Positions 6,433 through 15,394 of a stretch of 27,151 nucleotides of DNA are shown in pieces. Position 1 is the stretch's first letter. Each line of letters begins with the position of its first letter. The position numbers were made by a program, and so were the translations under genes. The DNA comes from a virus, in the IMG/VR virus record IMGVR_UViG_3300025151_000234, positions 1 to 27,151 of that record; one strand, written 5' to 3'. Below the pieces are notes generated by a model. That model was not told where the DNA came from and made no database searches. It saw only the letters and a list, made by a program, of their open reading frames with translations.

Positions 6433-7302
6433 TTAATCGTTAATATCAGTTGTTTGACTTTGTTCTGCGGCTTCTCTTAATTCACGCAGTTCATTTTCAT
6501 GTTGAATTTGTCTTCCATAACTTGGTAAATGCCCTTGCTCAATAAGAATATCATCTCTTATCATTTGGTTCCTTTTTTCCAAGTTAAGTACTCTTGTGAA
6601 ACTGTTATTAACGGCGGCTGTATAATAAGCAAAAGGGTTATCTGATTTTTGCTCATTAAACTGTAGTCCAATATAACTTAATTGTAGTAATGCTTGTCCA
6701 CGCATTTCATCTACATAAGTATATCCTCTCCAGTTACCTCTGTGACTATACCTTTCCACTAATTTTAAAAACATAGTGCCAAGTTTATTTGTGATTTTTC
6801 CATGTTCAGGATTAAAGTGTCCATTACTTAATCCTCCTTCCCAATGACTTCTTGCTACTTCCTTTAACTCATCACCAACGTATGCGTAATGTTTAAAAGG
6901 AGGAAAATTTACCTTTGCTTTTGTTTCTGCTTCATTCCTAGGATTCTTTTTTCTTCCTGGTTCTAATGGAATATGTTCCATAGTCATAACACGAAAAACT
7001 AAATCTTCTTTTGCTATGCTTTTAGGATCTACAGCAAACTCTTTCTGCTTGGGTTTATTTCTGTAATCTTTAGGATCATGTTCTGCCATTGCGGCCTGAT
7101 ATGCATCATATTGCATTTTTGCGGCTTTATTTTCTCTTGCGGCTTTAATACTGATTCTATTGACTTTTTTAACGTCTTCTAATATGATATCAAATGCACC
7201 ATATTTTTCATCTGCTAACCAGCAGTACGTCATTTTGCTTTTATGGATTTCTTTTAGAATATCTTTGTTATTAAGATAGTTTACTTTTTTAGGCTGTGCC
7301 AT
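6433..7302 (-). CDS. 55: Late-transcription sigma factor gp55, with long N-terminal extension
   Basis: A 289-residue protein whose C-terminal half matches the sigma-like core of T4 gp55: YSHRGNWRGYTYVDEMRGQALLQ, then LQFNEQKSDNPFAYYTAAVNNSFTRVLNLEKRNQMIRDD (about residues 190-260). This corresponds to the region 2-like segment that binds the RNA polymerase clamp and the late promoter -10 element. The first 180 or so residues (NKDILKEIHKSKMTYCWLADEKYG onward) have no counterpart in the 185-residue T4 protein. The C-terminus (REAAEQSQTTDIND) is polar, unlike the short hydrophobic and acidic clamp-binding tail of T4 gp55, so any sliding-clamp contact must differ. The start is backed by GAGGAG shortly upstream and by a sigma70 promoter about 40-70 bases upstream. 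It probably directs host polymerase to the GATAAATA elements in this window. Confidence 0.8.
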   Translation of the reverse strand: MAQPKKVNYLNNKDILKEIHKSKMTYCWLADEKYGAFDIILEDVKKVNRISIKAARENKAAKMQYDAYQAAMAEHDPKDYRNKPKQKEFAVDPKSIAKEDLVFRVMTMEHIPLEPGRKKNPRNEAETKAKVNFPPFKHYAYVGDELKEVARSHWEGGLSNGHFNPEHGKITNKLGTMFLKLVERYSHRGNWRGYTYVDEMRGQALLQLSYIGLQFNEQKSDNPFAYYTAAVNNSFTRVLNLEKRNQMIRDDILIEQGHLPSYGRQIQHENELRELREAAEQSQTTDIND

Positions 7303-7343
7303 TAATAACTCTCCTCAAAATTATCGTTCATTTATATTGTGTT

Positions 7344-7371
7344 ATTATACACATTACCTGTGTATTGTCAA
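7344..7371 (-). promoter_or_regulatory. Sigma70-type promoter for the gp55-gp47-gp46 operon
   Basis: On the minus strand TTGACA (7371-7366) and TATAAT (7349-7344) are both perfect consensus hexamers with a 16-base spacer. The predicted start point is near 7337, leaving a leader of about 35 bases with GAGGAG before the gp55 ATG at 7302. This places the late sigma factor under host-polymerase control, as expected for an early or middle gene. Confidence 0.8.
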
Positions 7372-7442
7372 TTAATATTTACCAGATCTAGCAAAAACTG
7401 GAAAACTTTATAGGAATAATTATAACATGCTTTAATAAAACT

Positions 7443-7450
7443 GATAAATA
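7443..7450 (+). promoter_or_regulatory. T4-type late promoter for the gp48-gp53-hub-gp5 operon
   Basis: GATAAATA preceded by CT, 19 bases before the gp48 ATG. The predicted start point is near 7456, just before the AGGAG ribosome-binding site at 7459-7463, so the leader is very short. Confidence 0.7.
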
Positions 7451-7468
7451 GAACTATTAGGAGTTAGA

Positions 7469-8407
7469 ATGGCTTTTTTGAAAAACATTATAAGTGGATA
7501 TTTGGGTAACAAGGCCAATAAAGCAATTGGCGGTATCAAAAATCCACATGCTAGAAGGTTAGCAGGTAATCTGTTAGGTGCTTCTCCTTTGGGAGATTTT
7601 ATACCTGGATTACGAAATCCTCCTAGAAATCCAGATCAAAATTTACTTTTTGGTGCTAGGATGTTAAGTGAATTACAATTAAGGCAACAATTACAGCAAC
7701 AAACAGATCAGTTTGGGTCGCTTGAACCAGAAACTCCTCACTCTGTACAAAGAAATTACGATTGGAGAGCAAGACTAAGACCTAAAAGAGGTGGTGAGGA
7801 TTATGTTTATGGGCAGGCTTATGCTAAAGAAGGTTCAGTACCAGAAACAAACATATTGCAACCAATAATAGATTCAGGCGGACTTGTATGGCAATATACT
7901 CCACAGATATTTGTATCATCAAGTGCAAATTATCAGGAACACCATTTACAGGGAATGAACTATCCGTTCTTTGCTTATGAGAATAGCAGACCACCTGAAC
8001 TACCTATTGCTTCAGAATTTACATGTAATGACATTTACGAAGCAAGATACATGTTAGCAGTATTTCATTTTTGTAAAGTAATTACAAAAAGTTTTTCAGG
8101 CGATAGTGCGGTTGCACAAGGTGTTGCAGGAACACCACCGCCAGTTCTGTTATTTGAATATTTAGGAGAGCATGGATTTAATAAAGTTCCTGTAATTGTA
8201 AAAGATTACTCCATACAGTATGGAGAAGATGTAGACTATGTGCCTGTACATTATAAAATGGGCAGTAAAGACACAGTCACTTATGTGCCTACGGCGGCAC
8301 TGGTTACGATTAACTTATCCGTAAGTTACACACCACACAAATTAAGAAAAAGATTTGATATTACTGGCTTAACAAACGGGTCAGCATATCAGGATGGATT
8401 TATTTAA
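7469..8407 (+). CDS. 48: Baseplate tail-tube cap protein, gp48 (gp48/gp54 family)
   Basis: A 312-residue protein. The N-terminal 60 residues are basic with Gly/Ala-rich helices (AFLKNIISGYLGNKANKAIGGI). A Gln-rich stretch follows (LQLRQQLQQQTDQ), and the C-terminal two thirds is beta-rich, ending ALVTINLSVSYTPHKLRKRF and DITGLTNGSAYQDGFI. The C-terminal tube-like part with VxVxYTP is what is expected of the T4 gp48/gp54 family, whose members cap the baseplate hub and start the tail tube. gp48 is preferred over gp54 because gp53 follows directly, but the two families are alike and I cannot exclude gp54. AGGAG lies five bases before the ATG. The stop overlaps the gp53 start as TAATG. Confidence 0.7.
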   Translation: MAFLKNIISGYLGNKANKAIGGIKNPHARRLAGNLLGASPLGDFIPGLRNPPRNPDQNLLFGARMLSELQLRQQLQQQTDQFGSLEPETPHSVQRNYDWRARLRPKRGGEDYVYGQAYAKEGSVPETNILQPIIDSGGLVWQYTPQIFVSSSANYQEHHLQGMNYPFFAYENSRPPELPIASEFTCNDIYEARYMLAVFHFCKVITKSFSGDSAVAQGVAGTPPPVLLFEYLGEHGFNKVPVIVKDYSIQYGEDVDYVPVHYKMGSKDTVTYVPTAALVTINLSVSYTPHKLRKRFDITGLTNGSAYQDGFI

Positions 8408-8709
8408 TGGCAAAATTTCACGGTTCAAATAGTTTCTTAAGAAACGCAGGTGCAATGGATGTATTTCTGGATGTAAATAATCTTCCCAAAATGCCTAAGG
8501 GATTGTATGATGAAGATTATAAAATTAAAGCAGATGTAGATGGCAGACCTGACATACTAGCATATAAAGTTTATGGTACTACTGAGCTATGGTGGGTATT
8601 TGCATTAAGAAATCCAGACATACTTGTAGACCCTATAAGAGATTTTAAAGCAGGAACAATAATAAAATTACCATCTATGGAATCAGTAAAACTTGTAGCA
8701 GGAGGATAA
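8407..8709 (+). CDS. 53: Baseplate wedge protein gp53
   Basis: A 100-residue protein with the gp53 family core: DYKIKADVDGRPDILAYKVY, GTTELWWVFALRNPDILVDPI and RDFKAGTIIKLPS. In T4, gp53 (196 residues) bridges neighbouring wedges and the hub; here only the conserved core is present, as seen in compact marine relatives. The C-terminal DFKAGTIIKLPS portion resembles a LysM-like end. The start overlaps the gp48 stop by one base, and the next gene begins one base after its stop with an AGGAGG ribosome-binding site inside its last codons. Confidence 0.9.
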   Translation: MAKFHGSNSFLRNAGAMDVFLDVNNLPKMPKGLYDEDYKIKADVDGRPDILAYKVYGTTELWWVFALRNPDILVDPIRDFKAGTIIKLPSMESVKLVAGG

Positions 8710-8710
8710 A

Positions 8711-11704
8711 ATGGCAGATCCTGATGCACCAAGAGATTACAGTAATCATCCAATAGCAACCGAGGAACAAAAAAAGGCTCTAAATGAATCACAGGGTGCT
8801 AGTTCTACTCCAGCAGAAAAGAAGGTTCCTAAAATTACAAATGAATATGTGGGAGACATTTTAGGTAATGTTTTAGATACTGTTGACTTGCCTACCTACC
8901 ATTTAAAACTTTACATGATAGGACCAGGCTCAAAAAATGCTAGTGCAGGGTCAGAAGATACTCCAACACAAGATACTGAAACATCTAGCTCAGAAGATGC
9001 AAGAAAAGACCAAGGGGAAAAAGGAAGTATCAGAACAACTGGCACAGGATACTTAAACAACAGAGTGGATTCTCATCCTGATCCAACACAAACAGTAGTA
9101 CTAGCAGAAACAGGTGTTACAGAAGTAGGAATAGACGGTTTAGAGATTGCTACAATTCCAGGTGGTGGTGGAAGTAGCCAAAGCACCACAGTAAATTTTA
9201 CAATTACGCAACCTAATGCCGCAGATTTTCCAGATCAAATAGTAAAAGCAAGACAGTATTTAGGTGCACCACCAGACGGTGGTGATGTACCCTTGTTTTT
9301 AGAATTAAGTTTCCGTGGCAGGAAAGAATCAGATTTAAATCCAGATTTATGGGACACTGATAATGCTGGTGGTGAAATAATGTCGAATGTGGCAGGACCT
9401 TTTGTATATCAATTAATGATAAGAAACTTTAGTATGAACATTGATGTTGGTGGCTCCACTTACGAATTTGAAACTGCTGTTAAGGATACTCTATATACTG
9501 CCGATGCATTTTTCAGAACAAGGAAATTTTATACAATAACAGGTCGTACTATAGGTCAAATGCTTCAAGATTTACAAAAGCAAACAAATGACTATAACCA
9601 AAAGCAAAAACTACCACAGAGAATAAATTTTGGCTTAGAGCAAAAGGGAAAAGTAGACGAAACAAATAAGGAATGGAAAAAAATTCGTGGTAGTACTGCT
9701 AAAAGACAAGTAGAAGTTGTGACAGGGCAAAGTGATGATTATTATGTGGAAGGATTGAAACACATAAAAGATCAAAGTTTAGATATTGAAAATACAGAAC
9801 AACTGAATGCCGTAATTAAAGAGGAAGTTGTAGACGCGGAAAATACTGCAGAAGCAAAAGAGGCCTCTGAAGAATCAAGAGATAAATCCACATCAGTTTC
9901 TAAAGATGCAAAAACAAATAAAATTAGTATAGATTTAAAAGAAGGTATCACTATGGATAAAGTATTAGGAATACTTTTATCTATGAATAAAGAATTCATG
10001 CAAAAAGCATCTAGAACTGCTGATATAGAAGATCCCAAAAACGAAGAAGTTGACGCAACTAAGCAAGTTTTATGGTATAAATTTGAAGGCAGTATAGAGT
10101 ATGGTGAGTATTTAGAAAAAGATAAGCAATATTTTAAAACTGCGTATCTGATACCAACAAGTTTTGAATCTCCCAAAACAGATATTGCTATATTTCCCTG
10201 GGAAAGTGATAAAAATAATAATTTAGAAAAAGGCGAAGTAACTGAAAGAATAAATCAGATGAAAATCAGAAAAGCATATGAGTACATATTTACAGGCAGA
10301 AATGATCAGATTATAAATTGTGATATCTCATATAATGAAGGTTACATGTTATTACAACCGCCAGACAGAGGACTGCTTGGTGATATAAGTTTGAACGCCG
10401 CAAGTATATTAAACCCTACACCTGTAGATAAAAAGGAAACTATAGAAGATGAAGGTATAGAAAAATTAACTGAATCAGCAGATGAAAGTAGTAGCCAAAA
10501 CTTTTTTGACCAATTGAATAAATTAAAAGATGATATCAAAAAAGGAGAAGCATTTATAAGAGACCTTGGAAGTGCCGCACAATTTACTGAATCACAAATT
10601 AAAGATTTAGTTAAAAATTCAAATGGTGAAGCCGCAAAAAAATTGCAAGAAGCATTAAGTGATCAATCAACAGCACAGGGTATTGCAAATGCATTAACAG
10701 AAAAAAGAAAGACATCTAATCAAGCAAATGTTGTAACACAGAGTGAAGAATTTAGTCCACAGGAATCTGGTTTTGTTTATGGCGGAGATCTAATTGGTAA
10801 TACCAAGTATGCAGAGCAACTTGCGGACAAAGGTAAAAAATTTAAAGAAGAAAGAACATCAGCAGAAGACAAAGAAGAAACAACAAACAATGGTATAGCA
10901 CAAAGAACTAAATCAGAATACCTTTCAGGATTTGCAAATGTTGGTGCTACAAAAGGAATAAAAAATAATCTGTTTACATATTTGTATGATCAACATCAGG
11001 CTGTAGATTTCTTAATGAGACTTGAAATGGAACTGAGGGGAGATCCTTGGTGGTTAGGCAAGCCTGTACACAAGGCAGGAGAGATACCTACACCACCTGG
11101 AAGTAGTGCCGAAAAAATAGAAGAAACAGATGAGGACGGAAATAACTACTTGACAACAACAAAAGATAATTTCTTCCTGTTTAGTTTAAATTCTCCCAGA
11201 CTTTTTGATATGGATGTAGAGAACGAAGACAATAATACAGGATTATGGATAAAAGAAGGTGACGGTACATCATACTTTATATCAGGCATATATCAGGTGA
11301 GAACTGTAAACCATAAATTTAATGGTGGTATGTACACAATGGACATTATGGGTGTTAAAGAAACTGCTATCAGTTTAAACAATATGGAAAGACAGTTATC
11401 ACAATTCAGTTACGTTGATGAAGAAAGAAAAGGATTTACAGCGAAAAAACAAGACGGTGTTGTTACTGATGCTGATAGAGAAGGAAATAAAGGTGCATAC
11501 GAAAAACCACATTATGCAAACGTACAAGGACAAATGGATAAAAGTAAAAAAACTGCAGAAGAATTACTTGAAGCAGGTGATATTACTAAAGAACAATATG
11601 ATTCCTGGGTAGACTGGAACGAAAAAGAGAAAAAGAAAGAAGAGCAAAGGAGAAATCCAGGATACACCAAGACATACTATCCAAGGAATGATCCAGGTGC
11701 GTAA
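8711..11704 (+). CDS. Large baseplate hub protein, gp27-like at the C-terminal region
   Basis: A 997-residue protein between gp53 and gp5. Residues 43-72 (NEYVGDILGNVLDTVDLPTY) lead into a Ser/Thr/Glu-rich linker. A beta-rich domain follows with LFLELSFRGRKESDLNPDLW and FVYQLMIRNFSMNIDVGGST. A very acidic/basic insert lies near 365-400 (EEVVDAENTAEAKEASEESR). The later part contains GDPWWLGKP, FFLFSLNSPRLFDMDV and YFISGIYQVRTVNHKFNGG, the pattern at the end of gpD/gp27-type hub proteins. The last 60 residues are charged, and ELLEAGDITKEQYDSWVDW resembles a short SHOCT-type helix pair. T4 gp27 is much shorter (391 residues), so the gp27 assignment rests on the C-terminal pattern and on adjacency to gp5, its hub partner. 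AGGAGG precedes the ATG. Confidence 0.6.
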   Translation: MADPDAPRDYSNHPIATEEQKKALNESQGASSTPAEKKVPKITNEYVGDILGNVLDTVDLPTYHLKLYMIGPGSKNASAGSEDTPTQDTETSSSEDARKDQGEKGSIRTTGTGYLNNRVDSHPDPTQTVVLAETGVTEVGIDGLEIATIPGGGGSSQSTTVNFTITQPNAADFPDQIVKARQYLGAPPDGGDVPLFLELSFRGRKESDLNPDLWDTDNAGGEIMSNVAGPFVYQLMIRNFSMNIDVGGSTYEFETAVKDTLYTADAFFRTRKFYTITGRTIGQMLQDLQKQTNDYNQKQKLPQRINFGLEQKGKVDETNKEWKKIRGSTAKRQVEVVTGQSDDYYVEGLKHIKDQSLDIENTEQLNAVIKEEVVDAENTAEAKEASEESRDKSTSVSKDAKTNKISIDLKEGITMDKVLGILLSMNKEFMQKASRTADIEDPKNEEVDATKQVLWYKFEGSIEYGEYLEKDKQYFKTAYLIPTSFESPKTDIAIFPWESDKNNNLEKGEVTERINQMKIRKAYEYIFTGRNDQIINCDISYNEGYMLLQPPDRGLLGDISLNAASILNPTPVDKKETIEDEGIEKLTESADESSSQNFFDQLNKLKDDIKKGEAFIRDLGSAAQFTESQIKDLVKNSNGEAAKKLQEALSDQSTAQGIANALTEKRKTSNQANVVTQSEEFSPQESGFVYGGDLIGNTKYAEQLADKGKKFKEERTSAEDKEETTNNGIAQRTKSEYLSGFANVGATKGIKNNLFTYLYDQHQAVDFLMRLEMELRGDPWWLGKPVHKAGEIPTPPGSSAEKIEETDEDGNNYLTTTKDNFFLFSLNSPRLFDMDVENEDNNTGLWIKEGDGTSYFISGIYQVRTVNHKFNGGMYTMDIMGVKETAISLNNMERQLSQFSYVDEERKGFTAKKQDGVVTDADREGNKGAYEKPHYANVQGQMDKSKKTAEELLEAGDITKEQYDSWVDWNEKEKKKEEQRRNPGYTKTYYPRNDPGA

Positions 11705-11728
11705 TAAAGGTGACATTTAAATAAAATT

Positions 11729-14581
11729 ATGGCTAAAGGAGATCACACAAGAAGAAATATGGGGGCGTCTTATCATGACCCTGACCCTACTAAAGAAGCA
11801 TTTGTGGATAATGGTATCTATCTGGCTAAAGTTATTAATAATAAAGATGAATTTTTCGATGGCTCAATAGATGTAGAAATTCCTGCCCTACACAGAACAA
11901 CTGGTAAAAAAGTTAAAAGTATTAAAAAAGTTAGATTTGCTACACCATTTGGTGGTATATCAAATATAAAAAATATAAAACCAGACGACACTGAAAAATT
12001 TGAAAATACTCAACAAAGTTATGGTATGTGGTTTAATCCACCCGACATAGGCAGTATGGTATTGGTTGCATTTGCAGACGGTAACAGAAAACATGGATAC
12101 GTCATTAGTCATGTTCTACCACCACAATTTAATCACATGCTACCTGGCATACCTCACGGTAAAAGTTTCCAGGGAGGAAATTTTTTAACACCAGTAGCAG
12201 AAAAAAACAAATACTCTGAACAAGACGGGCACATTAACATATTAAGGCCTATTCATCATCACATAGCAGAGCCTATTGTAAAGCAAGGATTAATAAATGA
12301 CAATATCAGAGGTATTGGTGATGCTGGTGCTAGAAGAGAAACTCCTAGTATGGTTACAGGTATTCTTACCAAAGGTGCCAGAGGTAAAGATGGTATAACA
12401 CCAGTACAAGCAGGACATCAGTTTATAATGGACGATGAGCCTAAGTCAGCCGCAATTAGAATAAGAAGTGGTAAAGGACAACAAATATTATTAGATGATG
12501 CCACAGGCACAATATATGCTATAAACAAAGACGGCAAAGGCTGGATTGAAATGGACTTTAACGGCAATATAAATGTTTTTGGTGAAGGAGATATAAATTT
12601 AAGGGCAAAGAAAAACTTTAATTTAAGAGCAGATTACAGCATCAATATAGAAGCAGGACATAATATCAGAATGAAGGCCGCAGGAGATAATGTTGCTGGT
12701 GATTATTTAGGTAGCAAATTAGGTAAACTAGGATTACCACCATTAGGCACAGGAGGAAATATAAATTTCCATGCGGCCGGAGATATGGGAATGTTAGCAA
12801 CCAGAAATGCTCAACTATCTGCAATAGGCGGAGACATTGATATCAACAGTGGTAACATGTTAAAAACACAAAGTGGTACAGCAACATCTATATCAGCAAC
12901 CACAATGGGTATAGATATTAGTGCTAAAGCAGGTATTGTTGCAGTTAATACTCCAGCCGCCATAGGACTAAATGCAGGAGCAGATGTAGGTATAGCAGGT
13001 GCTATGATTAGATTAAACACTGGCCCTGGTGTAGTATTACCAGGCTTAGATGTTTTAAAAGTTTCTGCTCCGCCATTAGATGGTGTAGAGCAAGAGGATC
13101 AACCTAGTGATCCACCAGAATACGATAAAGAAGGAGATGTTGCTCTTACAAGTGGTGGTATTAGACCTGGAGGCAGAGATAAAATTTCCACTATTGTAGG
13201 CACATTAATAACAGCAGAGCCATACGATGGACATGCTCAATTTGATCCTACATCAGAAGACAAATCTTCCATGGAAGAAGACGCAAGTGCAGATGCAGAA
13301 GTGCTACCAGGACAAACAAGTCCAGGCGATGAAGATCCTGCAGATAAAAACACACCAGAAGGTGGTACTGAATTAGGTAACGGGTTTAAAGATGCGGCTT
13401 CTGGTGCTTTGGGTAAAGCATCTGAAATTAAAGGTGCTATAGGTGGTGCCATGGATGCGGCCGGTGATGCAGTAAGTGGAGCAGTAGGAAAATTAACAGA
13501 CATGATGCCTAATTTTGAAGGCATACCCGGCTTAAACAATTTCCTACCAGGCAGTTTGAAAGATTTAATGAGTTTAAACAGTATGGAAGGTGTTATTGCG
13601 GCATTAGGCATAGCCATTCCTGCATTTAGATTCCCTACAGGTAATGCTCTTGGAGACAAAATAATTGGCTATGCTAAAGAATTAAGAGAATTAGAAGCAC
13701 AATTGGGCCAATTCAGTTTAGATGGATTAGACTTGCCTATAGATTTAGATGGTTTTGATATCGGAGAATTAAAAGGCAAAATTACAGATGCAGTCAAAAC
13801 TGTTACAGATTTAAAAAACAAGGCTAGTGGATTATATGACCAATATGGTGATTTAAAAACAAAAGCAGATAAACTAAAAGATGGTTTAACAATGTTTGAC
13901 GAGCAAACAGGTCAGGCTATGGGTTCAATGGGTATAAACTCAAATAACTATGCAGAAGTGAAACAAGAACTTAGTAAAAAAGGAATAGATCTTGCAGTTG
14001 ATGGGCCTAGTTTAATTTTTACTGATAGAAAAACAGGTCATAAAATTGTAGATATTTCTAATGGTATAGGTCCTATTGGAACACAAATGGCACTAAGAAG
14101 TGATTTAAAGAAAACTCACAGGGATATATCACAATTAATCACTGTGGATTTAAGTGATAACCAATTAATAGGCTTAACAAGTTTTGCTAACCATATTGGA
14201 ATTAATAATTTTGCAGGTAGTGAACTGCTGATAGAATTAAACAAAGGCAACTATGCAGATGTCCCCAAATATATGAGGAGATGGAGAACTGGTAAAGTAG
14301 GTGCTGATAGTGTAACTCAGGTAAGACAAGATTATATACAGCGAAGAGAATATGAAATAGAAATATTTACAACTCCAGATTGGCTTGGATTAACTCCTAT
14401 GGAAATGGGTGTTAATCAGGCAGGTAATTTATCATTTAGGCAATTAAGGGCATTACTAAGATCTGCTAAAGAAAAGAAATTTATTGAATTGGGATATAAA
14501 GTACAACCTCCAGTAAGAGGTGGAGATGGCTTATCAGGTCATAAGTTTGTACCGAAGCCTGATACAAATACAAATTTTTAA
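11729..14581 (+). CDS. 5: Baseplate central spike/hub protein gp5 with a half lysozyme domain
   Basis: A 950-residue spike protein. Residues about 25-135 form the OB-fold (GIYLAKVINNKDEFFDGSID, then GSMVLVAFADGNRKHGYVIS). Short repeating beta units around 240-310 (GQQILLDDATGTIYAINKDG, INLRAKKNFNLRADYSINIE) look like the VgrG/gp5 beta-helix. Gly/Ala-rich and acidic linkers follow, then a coiled-coil-like stretch near 640-730. Residues 787-876 match the C-terminal half of GH24 lysozymes (LRSDLKKTHRDISQ, LSDNQLIGLTSFANHIGINN, LIELNKGNY, RREYEIEIF). The N-terminal half with the catalytic Glu and the TIGYGH motif is absent. In T4 gp5 a complete lysozyme domain sits between OB-fold and helix. Here it is moved to the end and halved, so it is probably inactive or a binding module. 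No close ribosome-binding site is visible. The stop overlaps the converging gene by four bases. Confidence 0.85.
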   Translation: MAKGDHTRRNMGASYHDPDPTKEAFVDNGIYLAKVINNKDEFFDGSIDVEIPALHRTTGKKVKSIKKVRFATPFGGISNIKNIKPDDTEKFENTQQSYGMWFNPPDIGSMVLVAFADGNRKHGYVISHVLPPQFNHMLPGIPHGKSFQGGNFLTPVAEKNKYSEQDGHINILRPIHHHIAEPIVKQGLINDNIRGIGDAGARRETPSMVTGILTKGARGKDGITPVQAGHQFIMDDEPKSAAIRIRSGKGQQILLDDATGTIYAINKDGKGWIEMDFNGNINVFGEGDINLRAKKNFNLRADYSINIEAGHNIRMKAAGDNVAGDYLGSKLGKLGLPPLGTGGNINFHAAGDMGMLATRNAQLSAIGGDIDINSGNMLKTQSGTATSISATTMGIDISAKAGIVAVNTPAAIGLNAGADVGIAGAMIRLNTGPGVVLPGLDVLKVSAPPLDGVEQEDQPSDPPEYDKEGDVALTSGGIRPGGRDKISTIVGTLITAEPYDGHAQFDPTSEDKSSMEEDASADAEVLPGQTSPGDEDPADKNTPEGGTELGNGFKDAASGALGKASEIKGAIGGAMDAAGDAVSGAVGKLTDMMPNFEGIPGLNNFLPGSLKDLMSLNSMEGVIAALGIAIPAFRFPTGNALGDKIIGYAKELRELEAQLGQFSLDGLDLPIDLDGFDIGELKGKITDAVKTVTDLKNKASGLYDQYGDLKTKADKLKDGLTMFDEQTGQAMGSMGINSNNYAEVKQELSKKGIDLAVDGPSLIFTDRKTGHKIVDISNGIGPIGTQMALRSDLKKTHRDISQLITVDLSDNQLIGLTSFANHIGINNFAGSELLIELNKGNYADVPKYMRRWRTGKVGADSVTQVRQDYIQRREYEIEIFTTPDWLGLTPMEMGVNQAGNLSFRQLRALLRSAKEKKFIELGYKVQPPVRGGDGLSGHKFVPKPDTNTNF

Positions 14582-14778
14582 GAACCTAAGAGCCTAATTT
14601 CTTTTTTAAGGTCTGCATTTTCAACAAGTAATCTATATTTTTGCTCCTGTTCTTCTGCTACTGCTTTTTCCAAAAGTTCAATATGATTTCTTAAACTTTG
14701 GTTTTCATTATTTTTTTCTACTAGCATGACTCTTAATTCTTCTTCAAGAGTATTATTTAATGTAGATACATTAGCCAT
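14578..14778 (-). CDS. Small coiled-coil protein of unknown function
   Basis: A 66-residue protein, almost entirely one predicted helix with heptad-like spacing (LEEELRVMLVEKNNENQSLR, IELLEKAVAEEQEQKYRLLV, LKKEIRLLG). The chosen ATG at 14778 follows AGGAG with a seven-base spacing. A TTG five codons earlier would place the start inside that ribosome-binding site. It overlaps the last codons of the upstream hydrolase gene by eight bases and is co-transcribed with it. Its stop overlaps the stop of gp5 on the other strand, leaving no room for a terminator, so the message must run antisense to gp5. The function is unknown; a partner of the hydrolase or an oligomerisation factor are guesses. Confidence 0.7.
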   Translation of the reverse strand: MANVSTLNNTLEEELRVMLVEKNNENQSLRNHIELLEKAVAEEQEQKYRLLVENADLKKEIRLLGS

Positions 14779-15388
14779 TTTTTTGCTCCTCAAAAATTAT
14801 TTCTTGTAACATGTCTGTAACATCATTATTTAACAAAATTTCGCTGTGACCTGCTTCTATATAAACATTTTGTGTGTTTTTAAATCCAGGAGGAGTTGCA
14901 CCTTGACTATCACAAGATATCATTCCGTCATTTGCTTTTCCTCCTAGTCCTGCCACAGGATTAGACCCTCTGGTACAAATAATATTGGTATGTTTACCAT
15001 TAAAGTTTTTTTCCTGCAATAAAGACAGCACTTCAGCACCTGGCTTAGTGTTTTGAAATACTTTGTCCTTCCAAAGCATACCAAATATTCTTGCTACAGG
15101 TGTTCCTTCCCATGGTGATGCTATTGTTACTAAGTGTTTTACTCTCCTAGGATATACACTAGCATACCAACTTGCTATTAATCCGCCAAAACTGTGTCCT
15201 ACAAGTACTACAGGCTCTTTGCCAAACTCCCTTTCTTTTCTGATGCGTAAAATCTCTACAATATCAAAAGGATCATCTTCCATATCGTATTTTGGAGAGA
15301 AAAACTGGTGTTCAGGCAACTTCAAAGTGTAATAATTAAAGTTTTCTGGACTTGCATTAGCACCATGTAAATAGATCACTTTATTCAT
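14771..15388 (-). CDS. Alpha/beta hydrolase (lipase/esterase-like)
   Basis: A 205-residue alpha/beta hydrolase if started at the ATG at 15388 (MNKVIYLHGANASPENFNYY). The oxyanion strand motif is LHGA (7-10), the nucleophile elbow GHSFGG has S66, the acid is probably D154 (KANDGMIS), and the histidine is H181 (EAGHSEIL). The order and spacing of the triad are normal and all parts are present, so an active enzyme is expected. The fold is closest to lipase/PGAP1-like esterases; the substrate is unknown. A GTG five codons upstream is possible but lies inside the promoter -10 region, so I reject it. No ribosome-binding site is visible, and the promoter places the start point on the ATG, which suggests a leaderless message. 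No signal peptide is seen, so it acts in the cytoplasm unless released by lysis. It sits among baseplate genes but on the opposite strand. Confidence 0.8.
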   Translation of the reverse strand: MNKVIYLHGANASPENFNYYTLKLPEHQFFSPKYDMEDDPFDIVEILRIRKEREFGKEPVVLVGHSFGGLIASWYASVYPRRVKHLVTIASPWEGTPVARIFGMLWKDKVFQNTKPGAEVLSLLQEKNFNGKHTNIICTRGSNPVAGLGGKANDGMISCDSQGATPPGFKNTQNVYIEAGHSEILLNNDVTDMLQEIIFEEQKNG

Positions 15389-15394
15389 ATACAC

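Noticed and set aside
11415-11612. Plus-strand frame of 65 codons inside the hub protein gene
   Set aside because: Lys-rich out-of-frame reading of an A-rich coding stretch; no start signal.
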